Positions 14,681-23,348 of a DNA stretch of 49,922 bases are shown piece by piece. Source of the DNA: DASZPL01 sp035550315 (lineage in GTDB: Bacteria > Actinomycetota > Actinomycetes > JAFAQI01); NCBI GenBank assembly GCA_035550315.1, contig DASZPL010000004.1, forward strand, positions 1 to 49,922. Direction: 5' to 3'. The position numbers were made by a program, and so were the translations under genes. Positions within the stretch are counted from its first letter, which is position 1; every line of letters starts with the position of its first letter. The notes beneath the pieces were generated by a model. That model was not told the DNA's origin and did not search any database. It saw only the letters and a list, made by a program, of their open reading frames with translations.

Positions 14681-15460
14681 ATGAACATCGTCGTGTGCGT
14701 CAAGCAGGTGCCCGACACCTACGCCGAAAAGAAGCTGAGCGAGTCCGACCAGACGCTCGACCGGGCCGGCGCCGAGGGCGTCATGAACGAGCTCGACGAG
14801 TACGCCGTCGAGGAAGCGCTGCGGATCAAGGAAGCCGTGGGCGGTGAGGTCACGGTGCTGACCATGGGCCCGGACAAGGCGACCGAGACGATCCGCAAGG
14901 CGCTGTCGATGGGCGCCGACGCCGCGGTGCACCTGGTCGACGACGGCCTGCACGGCTCCGACGCGCTGGCGACGTCGTACGCCATGGCGAAGGCACTCGG
15001 CACCATCGACCACGACCTGGTGATCCTCGGCGTCGAGTCGACCGACGCGCGGATGAGCGTGCTGCCGGCGATGCTGGCCGAGCGCCTCGGTGCCTCCCAG
15101 CTCACCTTCGCCCGCAAGGTCGAGGTGGCCGACGGCTCGGTGAAGATCGAGCGGCTGACCGACACCGGCTACGACGTGGTGGAGGCGCCGACCCCCGCCA
15201 TCGTGTCCGTGGTCGAGAAGATCAACGAACCGCGCTACCCATCGTTCAAAGGGATCATGGCGGCGAAGAAGAAGCCGCTCACCACGCTGACTCTCGCCGA
15301 CGCCGGGATCGAGGCCGGCAACGTCGGGCTCGGCGGCTCGGGCACCGAGGTCGCGGAGTCGGCCGCCCGCCCGCCGAAGGCGGCCGGCCAGATCGTCAAG
15401 GACGAGGGTGACGGCGGCGCCAAGATCGCCGAGTTCCTCGCCGCGCAGAAGATCATCTGA
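14681..15460 (+). CDS. etfB: Electron transfer flavoprotein beta subunit
   Basis: 259 residues starting MNIVVCVKQVPDT at the ATG at 14681 with AGGAGG 12 nt upstream; the open frame extends upstream to 14609 but without support. ETF-beta binds AMP and, with the alpha subunit, takes electrons from acyl-CoA dehydrogenases and passes them to ETF:quinone oxidoreductase. Family features seen are NELDEYAVEEALRIKE (about 34-49), TMGPDKATETIRKALSMGAD, and a C-terminal anchor arm that reaches the alpha subunit (about 185-200). It is 37 bp upstream of etfA, and an acyl-CoA dehydrogenase lies 6 kb downstream. Confidence 0.96.
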   Translation: MNIVVCVKQVPDTYAEKKLSESDQTLDRAGAEGVMNELDEYAVEEALRIKEAVGGEVTVLTMGPDKATETIRKALSMGADAAVHLVDDGLHGSDALATSYAMAKALGTIDHDLVILGVESTDARMSVLPAMLAERLGASQLTFARKVEVADGSVKIERLTDTGYDVVEAPTPAIVSVVEKINEPRYPSFKGIMAAKKKPLTTLTLADAGIEAGNVGLGGSGTEVAESAARPPKAAGQIVKDEGDGGAKIAEFLAAQKII

Positions 15461-15497
15461 CCAGGACGACACGGACTGACAGGGAGTACGACGACAA

Positions 15498-16451
15498 ATG
15501 GCTGAAGTCCTCGTCCTGATCGAGCACGTCGACGGGACCCCGAAGAAGGTCTCGCTCGAGCTGCTGACGCTCGCCCGCAGCCTCGGCGAGCCGGCCGCGG
15601 TGTTCATCGGCTCGGGCTACGACAACGCGAAGTCCGCGCTCGCCGAGTACGGCGCGCAGAAGGTCTACGTGGCCGCCGACAGTGAGCTGGACGGCTACGT
15701 GGTGGCCCCGAAGGCCGAGGCGCTGGCGCAGATCGTCGGCAGCGCCTCGCCCGCGGCGGTGCTGATCGCCAGCTCGTCCGAGGGCAAGGAGATCGCCGCC
15801 CGGCTGGCAGTCAAGCTCGACTCCGGCGTGATCACCGACGCCGTCGGCCTCAGCGACGGTTTCGTGGCCGACCAGTCGATCTTCGGCGGCGCCTACACCG
15901 TGAAGTCGCGGGTCACGAAGGGCACGCCGATCATCACGGTGCGGCCCAACTCCACCGCGCCGGAGCCGGCGCCGGCCCAGCCGACCGAGGAGCAGGTGTC
16001 GGTCAGCGTCTCCGACGCCGCGAAGAAGGCCAAGATCCTCGAGAGCGTCAGCGAGAAGAAGGGTGGCCGGCCGGAGCTCACCGAAGCCGCCATCGTCGTG
16101 TCCGGCGGCCGTGGTGTCGGCGGTGCGGAGAACTTCGCGATCATCGAGAAGCTTGCCGACTCGCTCGGTGCGGCGGTCGGCGCCTCGCGCGCCGCGACCG
16201 ACGCCGGGTGGTACCCGCACCAGAACCAGGTGGGCCAGACCGGCAAGACGGTGTCGCCGCAGCTCTACGTCGCGGTCGGCATCTCCGGCGCCATCCAGCA
16301 CCGCGCCGGCATGCAGACCTCGAAGACGATCGTCGCCATCAACAAGGACCCGGAGGCGCCGATCTTCGAGCTGGTCGACTTCGGTGTCGTCGGCGACCTG
16401 TTCGACGTCGCACCGCAGCTGACCGAGGAGATCGAGAAGCGCAAGGGCTGA
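15498..16451 (+). CDS. etfA: Electron transfer flavoprotein alpha subunit
   Basis: 317 residues, with FAD held in the C-terminal domain. The diagnostic segment GWYPHQNQVGQTGKTVSPQL (about 234-253) and the following GISGAIQHRAGM and INKDPEAPIF contact FAD. The N-terminal half carries the ETF alpha/beta fold. An AGGGAG ribosome site is 11 nt upstream of the ATG. Encoded directly after etfB as in M. tuberculosis fixA-fixB. It supplies reducing equivalents from acyl-CoA oxidation to the respiratory chain. Confidence 0.97.
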   Translation: MAEVLVLIEHVDGTPKKVSLELLTLARSLGEPAAVFIGSGYDNAKSALAEYGAQKVYVAADSELDGYVVAPKAEALAQIVGSASPAAVLIASSSEGKEIAARLAVKLDSGVITDAVGLSDGFVADQSIFGGAYTVKSRVTKGTPIITVRPNSTAPEPAPAQPTEEQVSVSVSDAAKKAKILESVSEKKGGRPELTEAAIVVSGGRGVGGAENFAIIEKLADSLGAAVGASRAATDAGWYPHQNQVGQTGKTVSPQLYVAVGISGAIQHRAGMQTSKTIVAINKDPEAPIFELVDFGVVGDLFDVAPQLTEEIEKRKG

Positions 16452-16483
16452 TCGAGCTCAGGTAGCGGTCCGGCGGCATCACG

Positions 16484-16489
16484 TAAGGT
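16484..16489 (+). promoter_or_regulatory. -10 element before the PaaK-like gene
   Basis: TAAGGT lies 8 nt upstream of the GTG at 16498, which has no Shine-Dalgarno. A leaderless or near-leaderless transcript is likely. Confidence 0.4.
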
Positions 16490-16497
16490 CTGGCGGC

Positions 16498-17889
16498 GTG
16501 GCCGTTCGCTGGGACCAGCACACCGCTGCGTCGCTGGCCGCGATGCAGGATGAACTGCTGCGTGACCAGCTCCGTCACGTCGTCGGCCCGTTCTCGCCGT
16601 TGTGGCGCGGCCGACTGCGCGCGCTCAACCGGACGGCCGACTCGATTGGCACCGTCGCCGAGCTGAACGCGCTGCCGGCGTTGGGCGAGCGCGACGTCAG
16701 CCCGGACGGCGACCCGGCCGGCATGGCCGCACTTGTCGTGCAGGCCGACGAGGCGGGCTTCACGCTGCATGCGGCCGGCCCCGACCTGCGCTCCGCCATG
16801 TGGTTGCGCGCGACCCGTCGCGACGCCTACCGCCGGGTCGTCGAAGCCGACACTCGCGCGACCAGCTACGTGTTCTCCGGCCTCGGCTTTCGCTACCCGA
16901 TCGCATCGACCCGCTCCGACCTGGACGTCATCACCCGCGCCGGCGCCCGGTTGTGGGAGGTGCTCGGGCTCAGCCGCAACGACGTGCTGGTGTCTGCGCT
17001 GCCGCCGGCAGCGACCGCCGAGCACGTCGCTCTCGAGTACGCCGCGCTCGGCGCGGGGGCGCCCGCGTTGTTCCCGGGCGGTCAGCCGGCTGAGGTGGTC
17101 GCGACGGTCCGGCTGGCCGCGCCGACGGTGCTCGCCGTACCGTCCGGATCTGCCGCCGCGCTGCTCGACGAGATCGGATTGGTCGAGTCGGTGCACACCG
17201 TGTTGCTCGTCGGCGCGCCGAGCAACGCGGAGCGGCTGGCGGCGGTGCACGCGTTGCGCCGCAACGGTGCCGGCTCCGATGTCGCGGTGCTCGCCGTGCA
17301 CGCGCCGATCGGCGCCCGGGTGCTGTGGGGGGAGTGCCGGCAGTCCGGCGGCGCCGGCGGCCTGCACACCTACCCGGATCTCGACGTGGTCCAGGTCGTC
17401 GACCCGGAGTCGGGTGACTCGGTCGACGGCGACGGCGAGCTCGTGCTGACCCAGCTCGGCCTTCGCGGCAGCGCGCTGGTGCGCTGGCGCACCGGCGACC
17501 TGGTGACCGGTGTCGCCGCCGGCCGCTGCCCGCACTGCGGTCGCACGGTGCCGCGGGTCGACGGCGTCGCGCGGCGCGCGCTGATCGCCCGGCTCGGCGA
17601 GAGCAGGCTGCTCGATTTGCGCGCCGTCTCCGCCGCACTGGTCGGCCGCGGCGACATCGACGACTGGCGAATCGCGGTCGGCCGGCGCAGCCGCGACGAC
17701 CGCCGAACCGTCACGGTGCACCTGGCCATCGCCGCCACGGCCGACGAGGCGACCGCGACCGTCGGCGCGGCGACCGACATCCGGGCCGTCGCCGGCGCCC
17801 TCCCGACGCAACTGGTCGCGGTCAGCCGATGGGATCTCGACGCGCTGACAGGTGAGGCGCTGACCGCCCGGATCCGGGTGGCCGCCTAA
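16498..17889 (+). CDS. PaaK-like adenylate-forming superfamily protein, with atypical P-loop region
   Basis: 463 residues related to phenylacetate-CoA ligase/CoF-synthetase proteins. The clearest homology is in the C-terminal half: GELVLTQLGLRGSALVRWRTGDLV (about 313-336), then CPHCGRTVPRVDG (about 343-355), the typical PaaK zinc-like and hinge region. The N-terminal half keeps the general fold pattern but lacks the usual Ser/Thr/Gly-rich P-loop (SSGTTG-like); the corresponding stretch reads YVFSGLGFRYPIA. It may therefore be a non-adenylating relative or use an unusual nucleotide site. Placed between etfA and a cysteine desulfurase; no partner is obvious. The GTG start is only supported by an upstream TAAGGT. 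Confidence 0.65.
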   Translation: MAVRWDQHTAASLAAMQDELLRDQLRHVVGPFSPLWRGRLRALNRTADSIGTVAELNALPALGERDVSPDGDPAGMAALVVQADEAGFTLHAAGPDLRSAMWLRATRRDAYRRVVEADTRATSYVFSGLGFRYPIASTRSDLDVITRAGARLWEVLGLSRNDVLVSALPPAATAEHVALEYAALGAGAPALFPGGQPAEVVATVRLAAPTVLAVPSGSAAALLDEIGLVESVHTVLLVGAPSNAERLAAVHALRRNGAGSDVAVLAVHAPIGARVLWGECRQSGGAGGLHTYPDLDVVQVVDPESGDSVDGDGELVLTQLGLRGSALVRWRTGDLVTGVAAGRCPHCGRTVPRVDGVARRALIARLGESRLLDLRAVSAALVGRGDIDDWRIAVGRRSRDDRRTVTVHLAIAATADEATATVGAATDIRAVAGALPTQLVAVSRWDLDALTGEALTARIRVAA

Positions 17890-17958
17890 CCCGCTCGGCG
17901 GGCCCGCCCGCCGCGGCGCGCCGTGGTGGCAGCCCGAAATGTTCTGGCGGCGCGCCCG

Positions 17959-17964
17959 TACCCT
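17959..17964 (+). promoter_or_regulatory. -10 element of the cysteine desulfurase gene
   Basis: TACCCT lies 7 nt upstream of the ATG at 17972, with no Shine-Dalgarno. Probable leaderless transcript. Confidence 0.5.
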
Positions 17965-17971
17965 GGTGGCA

Positions 17972-19168
17972 ATGGCATACCTCGACCATGCGGCGACCAC
18001 GCCGATGCTGCCGCAGGCGGTCGACCTGATGGCCGAGTTGCTCGCCCAGGTCGGCAATGCCTCGTCGCTGCACGCCACCGGCCGGCAGGCCCGCCGGATC
18101 GTCGAGGAGTCGAGGGAGTCGGTCGCCGCCGCGGTCGGCGTCCGGCCCAGCGAGGTCGTGTTCACCAGCGGCGGCACCGAGAGCGACAACCTCGCGTTGA
18201 AGGGCCTGTTCTGGGCCCGCCGAGCGGCCGACCCGCGCCGCCGCAAGGTGCTGGTGAGCTCGGTCGAGCATCATGCGGTGCTCGATTCGGCGGAATGGCT
18301 TGCGGCGCACGAGGGCGCCGACCTCGTGCTGCTGCCGGTCGATGCTGCCGGTCGCGTCTCGCCGGAGACGTTGCAATCCGCGATCGAGCCCGCGCCCGAC
18401 GAGGTCGCCGTCGTCAGCGTGATGTGGGCCAACAACGAGGTCGGCACCGTCCAGCCGATGGCCGATCTCGCGGAGGTCGCGGCCGGGTACGGCATTCCGT
18501 TACACACCGACGCCGTGCAGGCGGTCGGTGTACTACCGGTCGACGCCGGCACGACCGGGGTGACGGCGCTGACGCTGACCGGCCACAAGCTCGGCGGCCC
18601 GATCGGCGTCGGCGCGTTGCTGCTCGACCGCGACGCCGAGTGCACCCCGCTGCTGCACGGCGGCGGTCAGGAGCGCGACGTCCGCTCCGGGACGCTGGAC
18701 GTCCCCGGCGTCGCCGCGTTTGCGCTGGCCGTCGGGCTGGCGGTGAAGGAGCAGGCGGAGCGGGCCGAACGAGCCCGGGAGCTGCGCGACCGATTGGTCG
18801 CCGGCGTGCTGGCGGCGGTGCCGGACGCGCGGCTGAACGGCGACCCGCGGCCGGACGGGCGGCTGCCGGGCAACGCGCACTTCTCGTTCCCCGGGTGTGA
18901 GGGCGACGCCCTGCTCATGCTGCTCGATGCCCGCGGCGTCGAATGCTCGACCGGGTCCGCCTGCTCGGCCGGCGTCGCGCGGCCGAGCCACGTGTTGCTC
19001 GCGATGGGCCACGACGAGGACCTGGCGCGGGCATCGCTGCGCTTCTCGCTGGGCCACAGCTCGACCGCCGCCGACGTCGACGCGTTGCTCGAAGTGATCG
19101 CGCCGGTGGTCGAGCGCGCACGCGCCGCCGGGCGCGCCGGCGCCGATCGCGCCGAAGCCGGTCGGTGA
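17972..19168 (+). CDS. iscS: Cysteine desulfurase (NifS/IscS family)
   Basis: 398 residues; removes sulfur from cysteine as a persulfide using PLP. The PLP lysine is Lys206 in TGHKLGGP, the cofactor histidine pair lies in SVEHHAVL (about 97-104), and the persulfide cysteine is Cys331 in TGSACSAG. Immediately followed by mnmA (4-bp gap), so its main job is probably to feed sulfur for tRNA 2-thiouridine, with iron-sulfur assembly possible. The ATG at 17972 begins MAYLDHAATTP, the conserved family start; an upstream in-frame start at 17939 would add unrelated residues. The same order (iscS-mnmA) is found in mycobacteria. Confidence 0.95.
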   Translation: MAYLDHAATTPMLPQAVDLMAELLAQVGNASSLHATGRQARRIVEESRESVAAAVGVRPSEVVFTSGGTESDNLALKGLFWARRAADPRRRKVLVSSVEHHAVLDSAEWLAAHEGADLVLLPVDAAGRVSPETLQSAIEPAPDEVAVVSVMWANNEVGTVQPMADLAEVAAGYGIPLHTDAVQAVGVLPVDAGTTGVTALTLTGHKLGGPIGVGALLLDRDAECTPLLHGGGQERDVRSGTLDVPGVAAFALAVGLAVKEQAERAERARELRDRLVAGVLAAVPDARLNGDPRPDGRLPGNAHFSFPGCEGDALLMLLDARGVECSTGSACSAGVARPSHVLLAMGHDEDLARASLRFSLGHSSTAADVDALLEVIAPVVERARAAGRAGADRAEAGR

Positions 19169-19172
19169 CGCC

Positions 19173-20231
19173 GTGAAGGTGCTCGCCGCGATGTCCGGCG
19201 GCGTCGACTCGGCGGTCGCGGCCGCCCGCGCGGTCGACGCGGGCCACGACGTCACCGGCGTACATCTCGCACTGTCACCGTCGCCCGCCGCTCGGCGCGA
19301 CGGCGCCCGCGGCTGCTGCTCGCTGGAAGACGCGCACGACGCCCGCCGAGCCGCCGACGTCATCGGCATCCCGTTCTACGTTTGGGACGTCGCCGAGCGG
19401 TTCGGCCGCGACGTCGTCGACGACTTCGTTGCCGAGTACGCCGCCGGCCGCACCCCGAACCCGTGCGTGCGCTGCAACGAGCGGATCAAGTTCGCCGCCG
19501 TCCTCGACCGGGCTCGGGCGCTCGGCTTTGACGCGGTGTGCACCGGCCACTACGCCCGGCTGGTCGGTGGCCGGCTGCATCGCGCCGCCGACCCGGCGAA
19601 GGACCAGTCCTACGTGCTGGCCGTGTTGCGCGACGACCAGCTGGCCGGCGCGATGTTCCCGCTCGGCGGTTCCACCAAGGCGGACGTCCGCCGCGAGGCG
19701 TCCGACCGCGGACTCGCCGTGGCGAACAAGCCGGACAGCCACGACATCTGCTTCATCCCGTCGGGCGACACCGCCGGCTGGCTGCGGACACGGCTCGGCT
19801 CGCAGCCCGGCCCGATCCTCGACGAGTCGGGCGCCGTGGTCGGCCGCCACGACGGCAGCTACGCGTTCACGGTCGGGCAGCGACGCGGGCTCGGGCTCGC
19901 GACGCCCGCGGCCGACGGTCGGCCGCGCTACGTGCTGTCGGTCTCGCCGGTGGAGCGAAGCGTCACGGTCGGTCCGGAGGAGCGGTTGGCGGCGCGACGG
20001 ATCGACTGCGGCGCACCCACCTGGTGCGGGCCGGCACCGGACCTGCCGCTGGCGGCGGCCATCCAGATCCGCGCGCACGGCGAGCCGGTCACGGCGACCG
20101 TCGACCTGGTCGACGGGCGGCTGGTCGCGACCGCGGCCGAGCCGCTGTCGGGCGTCGCGCCGGGACAAAGCCTCGTGGTCTACGACGGCGACCTGGTGAT
20201 CGGCTCCGCCACCATCGACCGCGCCCGGTAG
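19173..20231 (+). CDS. mnmA: tRNA-specific 2-thiouridylase MnmA
   Basis: 352 residues; thiolates U34 of the Lys, Glu and Gln tRNAs. The PP-loop ATPase motif is SGGVDS (8-13), the CxxC is Cys98-Cys101 in NPCVRCN, and the second catalytic cysteine is Cys193 in SHDICFIPSGD. A tRNA-binding central domain and C-terminal beta-barrel complete the family layout. GTG start 4 bp after the cysteine desulfurase stop, implying cotranscription and direct persulfide transfer. The tRNA-Gln and tRNA-Glu encoded in this window carry CTG and CTC anticodons, so they are not its substrates. Confidence 0.96.
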   Translation: MKVLAAMSGGVDSAVAAARAVDAGHDVTGVHLALSPSPAARRDGARGCCSLEDAHDARRAADVIGIPFYVWDVAERFGRDVVDDFVAEYAAGRTPNPCVRCNERIKFAAVLDRARALGFDAVCTGHYARLVGGRLHRAADPAKDQSYVLAVLRDDQLAGAMFPLGGSTKADVRREASDRGLAVANKPDSHDICFIPSGDTAGWLRTRLGSQPGPILDESGAVVGRHDGSYAFTVGQRRGLGLATPAADGRPRYVLSVSPVERSVTVGPEERLAARRIDCGAPTWCGPAPDLPLAAAIQIRAHGEPVTATVDLVDGRLVATAAEPLSGVAPGQSLVVYDGDLVIGSATIDRAR

Positions 20232-20260
20232 CCGGCGCCGCGGCAGTTGGGGAGGTGGAC

Positions 20261-20794
20261 GTGAGGTACGTCGCGCTGCTGCGCGCGGTCAACCTGGGCA
20301 GCTACCAAAAGGTGCCGATGGCCAAGCTGCGCGAGCTGGCGAGCGCGGCCGGCTTCGCCGAGGTCTCGACGTACCTGCAGAGCGGCAACCTCGTCGTCAG
20401 CAGCACGTGGCCGGCGGAGCGGGTCGGCGCCACGGTCGGCGACCTGCTCGCGGCCGAGCTCGGGATCGAGGTCGAGGTGATGGTGCGCAGCCGCGACGAC
20501 ATCGCCGACATCGTGGCCGCCGACGTGCTGGGCGACGTGGCGGACGATCCGGCGAAGCGCCTGGTCAGCTTCCTGTCAGCGGCGCCGCCGGCCGACCGGG
20601 TCGCCGCCGTCGACGTCGGCAGGTACCTGCCCGAGCAGTGGGCGGTGCGCGGCCGCGAGCTCTACCTGTGGTGTCCGAACGGGATCGGGCGATCGAAGCT
20701 GGCGACCGCGCCGTGGCTGCGGCTGCTCGGCGTCACCGGCACCGCCCGCAACTGGCGCACGGTCACCGCGTTGCTCGACCTGCTCGACGAATGA
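20261..20794 (+). CDS. DUF1697-family protein
   Basis: 177 residues starting MRYVALLRAVNLGSYQKVPM, the recognisable DUF1697 N-terminus (LRGINVG-type), then LQSGNLVVSS (about 43-52) and a conserved C-terminal segment GIGRSKLATAPWLRLLGVTGTARNWRTV near 145. Function unknown; the family is widespread in soil bacteria. GTG at 20261 is preferred because GGGGAGG lies 6-7 nt upstream; an in-frame GTG at 20255 is close. It is 29 bp downstream of mnmA and may be read through from it. Confidence 0.82.
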   Translation: MRYVALLRAVNLGSYQKVPMAKLRELASAAGFAEVSTYLQSGNLVVSSTWPAERVGATVGDLLAAELGIEVEVMVRSRDDIADIVAADVLGDVADDPAKRLVSFLSAAPPADRVAAVDVGRYLPEQWAVRGRELYLWCPNGIGRSKLATAPWLRLLGVTGTARNWRTVTALLDLLDE

Positions 20795-20836
20795 CCGCCG
20801 CGCCGCCCTTGTTCGGATCCGGCCGAAGCCGGCACA

Positions 20837-20842
20837 TACTCT
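20837..20842 (+). promoter_or_regulatory. -10 element of the small basic protein gene
   Basis: TACTCT lies 7 nt upstream of the ATG at 20850; no Shine-Dalgarno. Probable leaderless transcript. Confidence 0.45.
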
Positions 20843-20849
20843 CTTGCTT

Positions 20850-21164
20850 ATGCCTGATCCGGTGCAGCTGACCGATCTCGATGTCATCACCCGCTACAGC
20901 ATTGCGGTGCGGACCGCGACCGCCGATCGCGACGAGCTGATCGCGACGCTGCGGGCGGACCTCGCCTGGCTCGACGGCGGCCGCCGGTCGCGTCCGTCAC
21001 TGAGCAGCACCAGCCGGGCGGTGCGAGCCCAGCCGGCAGCAGCCGAGGACTACGACGAGGAGCCGCCGGCCCGGCGGACCACCCGCAAGACCGCGACGCG
21101 GACGGCGTCGAAGAAGGCCACCGCCAAGAAGACCAGCACGGCCACCCGCCGCCGCAGCCGCTGA
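20850..21164 (+). CDS. Small protein with an acidic linker and histone-H1-like basic tail
   Basis: 104 residues, not recognised as a family. Residues 1-47 form a predicted helical domain (VQLTDLDVITRYSIAVRTAT, RDELIATLRADLAWLDGG). An Asp/Glu patch (EDYDEEPP near 66) is followed by a Lys/Arg/Ala/Thr-rich tail with KK repeats, ending RRRSR. Such tails occur in actinobacterial HU-type nucleoid proteins and bind DNA non-specifically, so a nucleoid-associated role is possible but inferred. It lies between the DUF1697 gene and the acyl-CoA dehydrogenase (13-bp gap). The TTG at 20844 would add two residues. Confidence 0.65.
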   Translation: MPDPVQLTDLDVITRYSIAVRTATADRDELIATLRADLAWLDGGRRSRPSLSSTSRAVRAQPAAAEDYDEEPPARRTTRKTATRTASKKATAKKTSTATRRRSR

Positions 21165-21177
21165 CGAGGCAGTCGGC

Positions 21178-22335
21178 ATGGACTTCACCGAGAGCGAGCA
21201 GCACCGGGCGCTGCGCAGCGCCGTCGCCGACCTCGCGGCTCGCTACGGCCACGACTACATGCGCCGCAAGGTGGCGGCCGGCGAACCCACCGACGAACTC
21301 TGGCAGGAGGCGGGCAGGCTCGGCTTCCTCGGCGTCAACCTGCCGGAGGAGTACGGCGGTGGCGGCGGCGGGATGTACGAGCTGTCGCTGGTGCTCGAAG
21401 AGCTGTCGGCCGGTGGCTGTAGCCAGCTCATGATGGTCGTCTCGCCGGCGATCTGCGGCACCGTGATCACGCGGTTCGGCACCGACGTACAGAAGAAGCG
21501 GTGGCTGCCGGGCATCGCCGACGGCTCGATCATCATGGCGTTCGGCATCACCGAACCCGACGCCGGTTCCAACTCGCACATGATCACCACAACGGCGCGG
21601 CGCGACGGTGAGGAGTGGGTGCTCAACGGACGCAAGGTGTTCATCTCCGGCGTCGACCACGCCACCGCCGTGCTCATCGTCGGTCGCACCGAGGACGCCA
21701 AGACCGGTCGGCTCAAGCCGGTGCTGTTCGTCGTGCCGACCGACGCCGCCGGGTTCGAGTACCGCCAGATCGAGATGGATCTGGCGATGCCGGACAAGCA
21801 GTTCCAGCTGTTCCTCGACGACGTGCACCTCCCGCCCGACGCCCTCGTCGGTGAGGAGGACGCCGCGCTGGCCCAGTTGTTCGCCGGGCTCAACCCCGAG
21901 CGCATCATGGCCGCCGCGCTGTCGGTCGGGACCGCGCGGTTCGCCCTCGACAAGGCCGTCGCCTACGCCAAGCAGCGGGCGGTGTGGGGCACGCCGATCG
22001 GCGCCCACCAAGGGCTCGCCCATCCGCTCGCGGCGGTCAAGGTCGAGATCGAGCTGGCCAAGCTGATGATGCAGAAGGCGGCCACGCTCTACGACGCCGG
22101 CGACGACATGGCGGCGGGTGAGGCGGCGAACATCGCGAAGTACGCCGCAGCCGAGGCCAACATGCACGCCGTCGACCAGGCGGTGCAGACGCATGGCGGC
22201 AACGGCTTCGCCAGCGAGTACGGCCTCGGCACGTTGCTGGCCACCTCGCGGGTCGGCCGGGTCGCGCCGGTCAGCCGCGAGATGGTGCTCAACTTCGTCG
22301 CGCAGTTCAGCCTCGGCCTGCCGAAGTCATATTGA
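21178..22335 (+). CDS. Acyl-CoA dehydrogenase
   Basis: 385 residues, the standard length for this family. Oxidises acyl-CoA to trans-2-enoyl-CoA with FAD, passing electrons to ETF (etfBA upstream). Three-domain layout: N-terminal helices with LGVNLPEEYGGGG (about 51-63), central beta domain with FGITEPDAGSN (about 121-131), and C-terminal helices ending in QTHGGNGFASEYGL, where the glutamate is at the usual catalytic-base region. Substrate chain length cannot be read from sequence. Its stop overlaps the TTG start of the MetE-like gene by 4 bp. Confidence 0.93.
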   Translation: MDFTESEQHRALRSAVADLAARYGHDYMRRKVAAGEPTDELWQEAGRLGFLGVNLPEEYGGGGGGMYELSLVLEELSAGGCSQLMMVVSPAICGTVITRFGTDVQKKRWLPGIADGSIIMAFGITEPDAGSNSHMITTTARRDGEEWVLNGRKVFISGVDHATAVLIVGRTEDAKTGRLKPVLFVVPTDAAGFEYRQIEMDLAMPDKQFQLFLDDVHLPPDALVGEEDAALAQLFAGLNPERIMAAALSVGTARFALDKAVAYAKQRAVWGTPIGAHQGLAHPLAAVKVEIELAKLMMQKAATLYDAGDDMAAGEAANIAKYAAAEANMHAVDQAVQTHGGNGFASEYGLGTLLATSRVGRVAPVSREMVLNFVAQFSLGLPKSY

Positions 22336-23348
22336 GCCTGTCTGGGTTGGCGGGAGTCGCGACCGGCGTCGGGTCGCTGCCGGGCGACGACGTCGACCGG
22401 GCGCTGGCGCTGGTGTTCGACGAGCTGCCCGACCTGCCGCACCTGCCCGAGCTGCCGGCGCGCGGCCCGGGCGCGGACATGATCGGGCGGACCGCGACCC
22501 AGCTCGACGGGCTGGCGGTCGACCTCCAACCATCCGGCTGGCGGCTGCAGCCGCGCCCCGGCCTCGATGTCGAGCGCGGCCGGGTCATGCTCGCCCGTGA
22601 TCTGGACGCGTTGCTTCCGGTCGCCGGCCCGGGCTACGACGGCTGGCTGAAGCTGCAGCTGGCCGGGCCGTGGACGTTGGCGGCGGCGCTGGAGCTGCCG
22701 CGCGGCAATCCGGCGATCTCTGATGCCGGCGCTGTGCGCGACCTGGTGGCCGCCCTCTGCGGCACGGTCCGCGACCACCTCATCCAGGTACGCCGACGGG
22801 TGCCGGGCGCCCGGCTGGTGCTGCAGTTCGACGAGCCCGGCCTGCCCGGCGTGCTCGCGGGCCGGATCCCGACGGCGAGTGGTCTCGGCCGGGTGCGGGC
22901 GACCGAAGCGAGCGACGTGGAGGCGGCGCTGCGCGACGTGGTCGAGGCCGCCGGCGACGTGCCGGTCGCCATCCACTGCTGTCACGCCGAGGCACCGCTG
23001 CAGTTGCTGCAGGCGGCCGGCGCCACGGCGGTCGGGATCGACCTGCTCTCCGGCCGTCCCGACTACGACGCGCTCGGCGAGTTGGTCGAGGCGGAGGTCG
23101 CGCTGTGGCTCGGGGCCGTGCCGGGGCTCGGGCCCGGATCGGCACCGGCACCGCGTGAGGTCGCCGAGCCGGTTCGCCGGCTGTGGCGCGAGCTCGGCTT
23201 TGCCGCCGAGCGGCTTCCCGACGTTGTCGCGCTGACGCCGTCGTGCGGCCTTGCCGGGGCGTCGGAGGGCTGGGCGCACTCGGCGTACCGAATCCTGCGG
23301 CAGGCGATGGCCGCACTCACCGAGGCACCGGAGGGGGTGAGCCGGTGA
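22332..23348 (+). CDS. MetE-core-like cobalamin-independent methionine synthase family protein
   Basis: 338 residues, less than half the length of MetE (about 750), corresponding only to its C-terminal catalytic TIM barrel. Zinc-site features are retained: AIHCCHAEAP (about 216-225) in place of HMCYCEF, and LTPSCGLAG near the C-terminus. A GVGSLPG opening (about 12-18) is typical of this short subfamily. Core-MetE proteins may transfer methyl groups from a donor other than methyl-tetrahydrofolate triglutamate; the role of this clade (M. tuberculosis Rv3015c-like) is not settled. TTG start overlaps the previous stop by 4 bp and its own stop overlaps ligA by 4 bp. Confidence 0.82.
   Translation: MSLSGLAGVATGVGSLPGDDVDRALALVFDELPDLPHLPELPARGPGADMIGRTATQLDGLAVDLQPSGWRLQPRPGLDVERGRVMLARDLDALLPVAGPGYDGWLKLQLAGPWTLAAALELPRGNPAISDAGAVRDLVAALCGTVRDHLIQVRRRVPGARLVLQFDEPGLPGVLAGRIPTASGLGRVRATEASDVEAALRDVVEAAGDVPVAIHCCHAEAPLQLLQAAGATAVGIDLLSGRPDYDALGELVEAEVALWLGAVPGLGPGSAPAPREVAEPVRRLWRELGFAAERLPDVVALTPSCGLAGASEGWAHSAYRILRQAMAALTEAPEGVSR

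Noticed and set aside
16339..18246. 635-residue minus-strand frame
   Set aside because: Antisense to the PaaK-like and cysteine desulfurase genes; no family resemblance.
23183..23344. 54-codon upstream extension of ligA
   Set aside because: Overlaps the MetE-like gene; the family N-terminus begins after the GTG at 23345.
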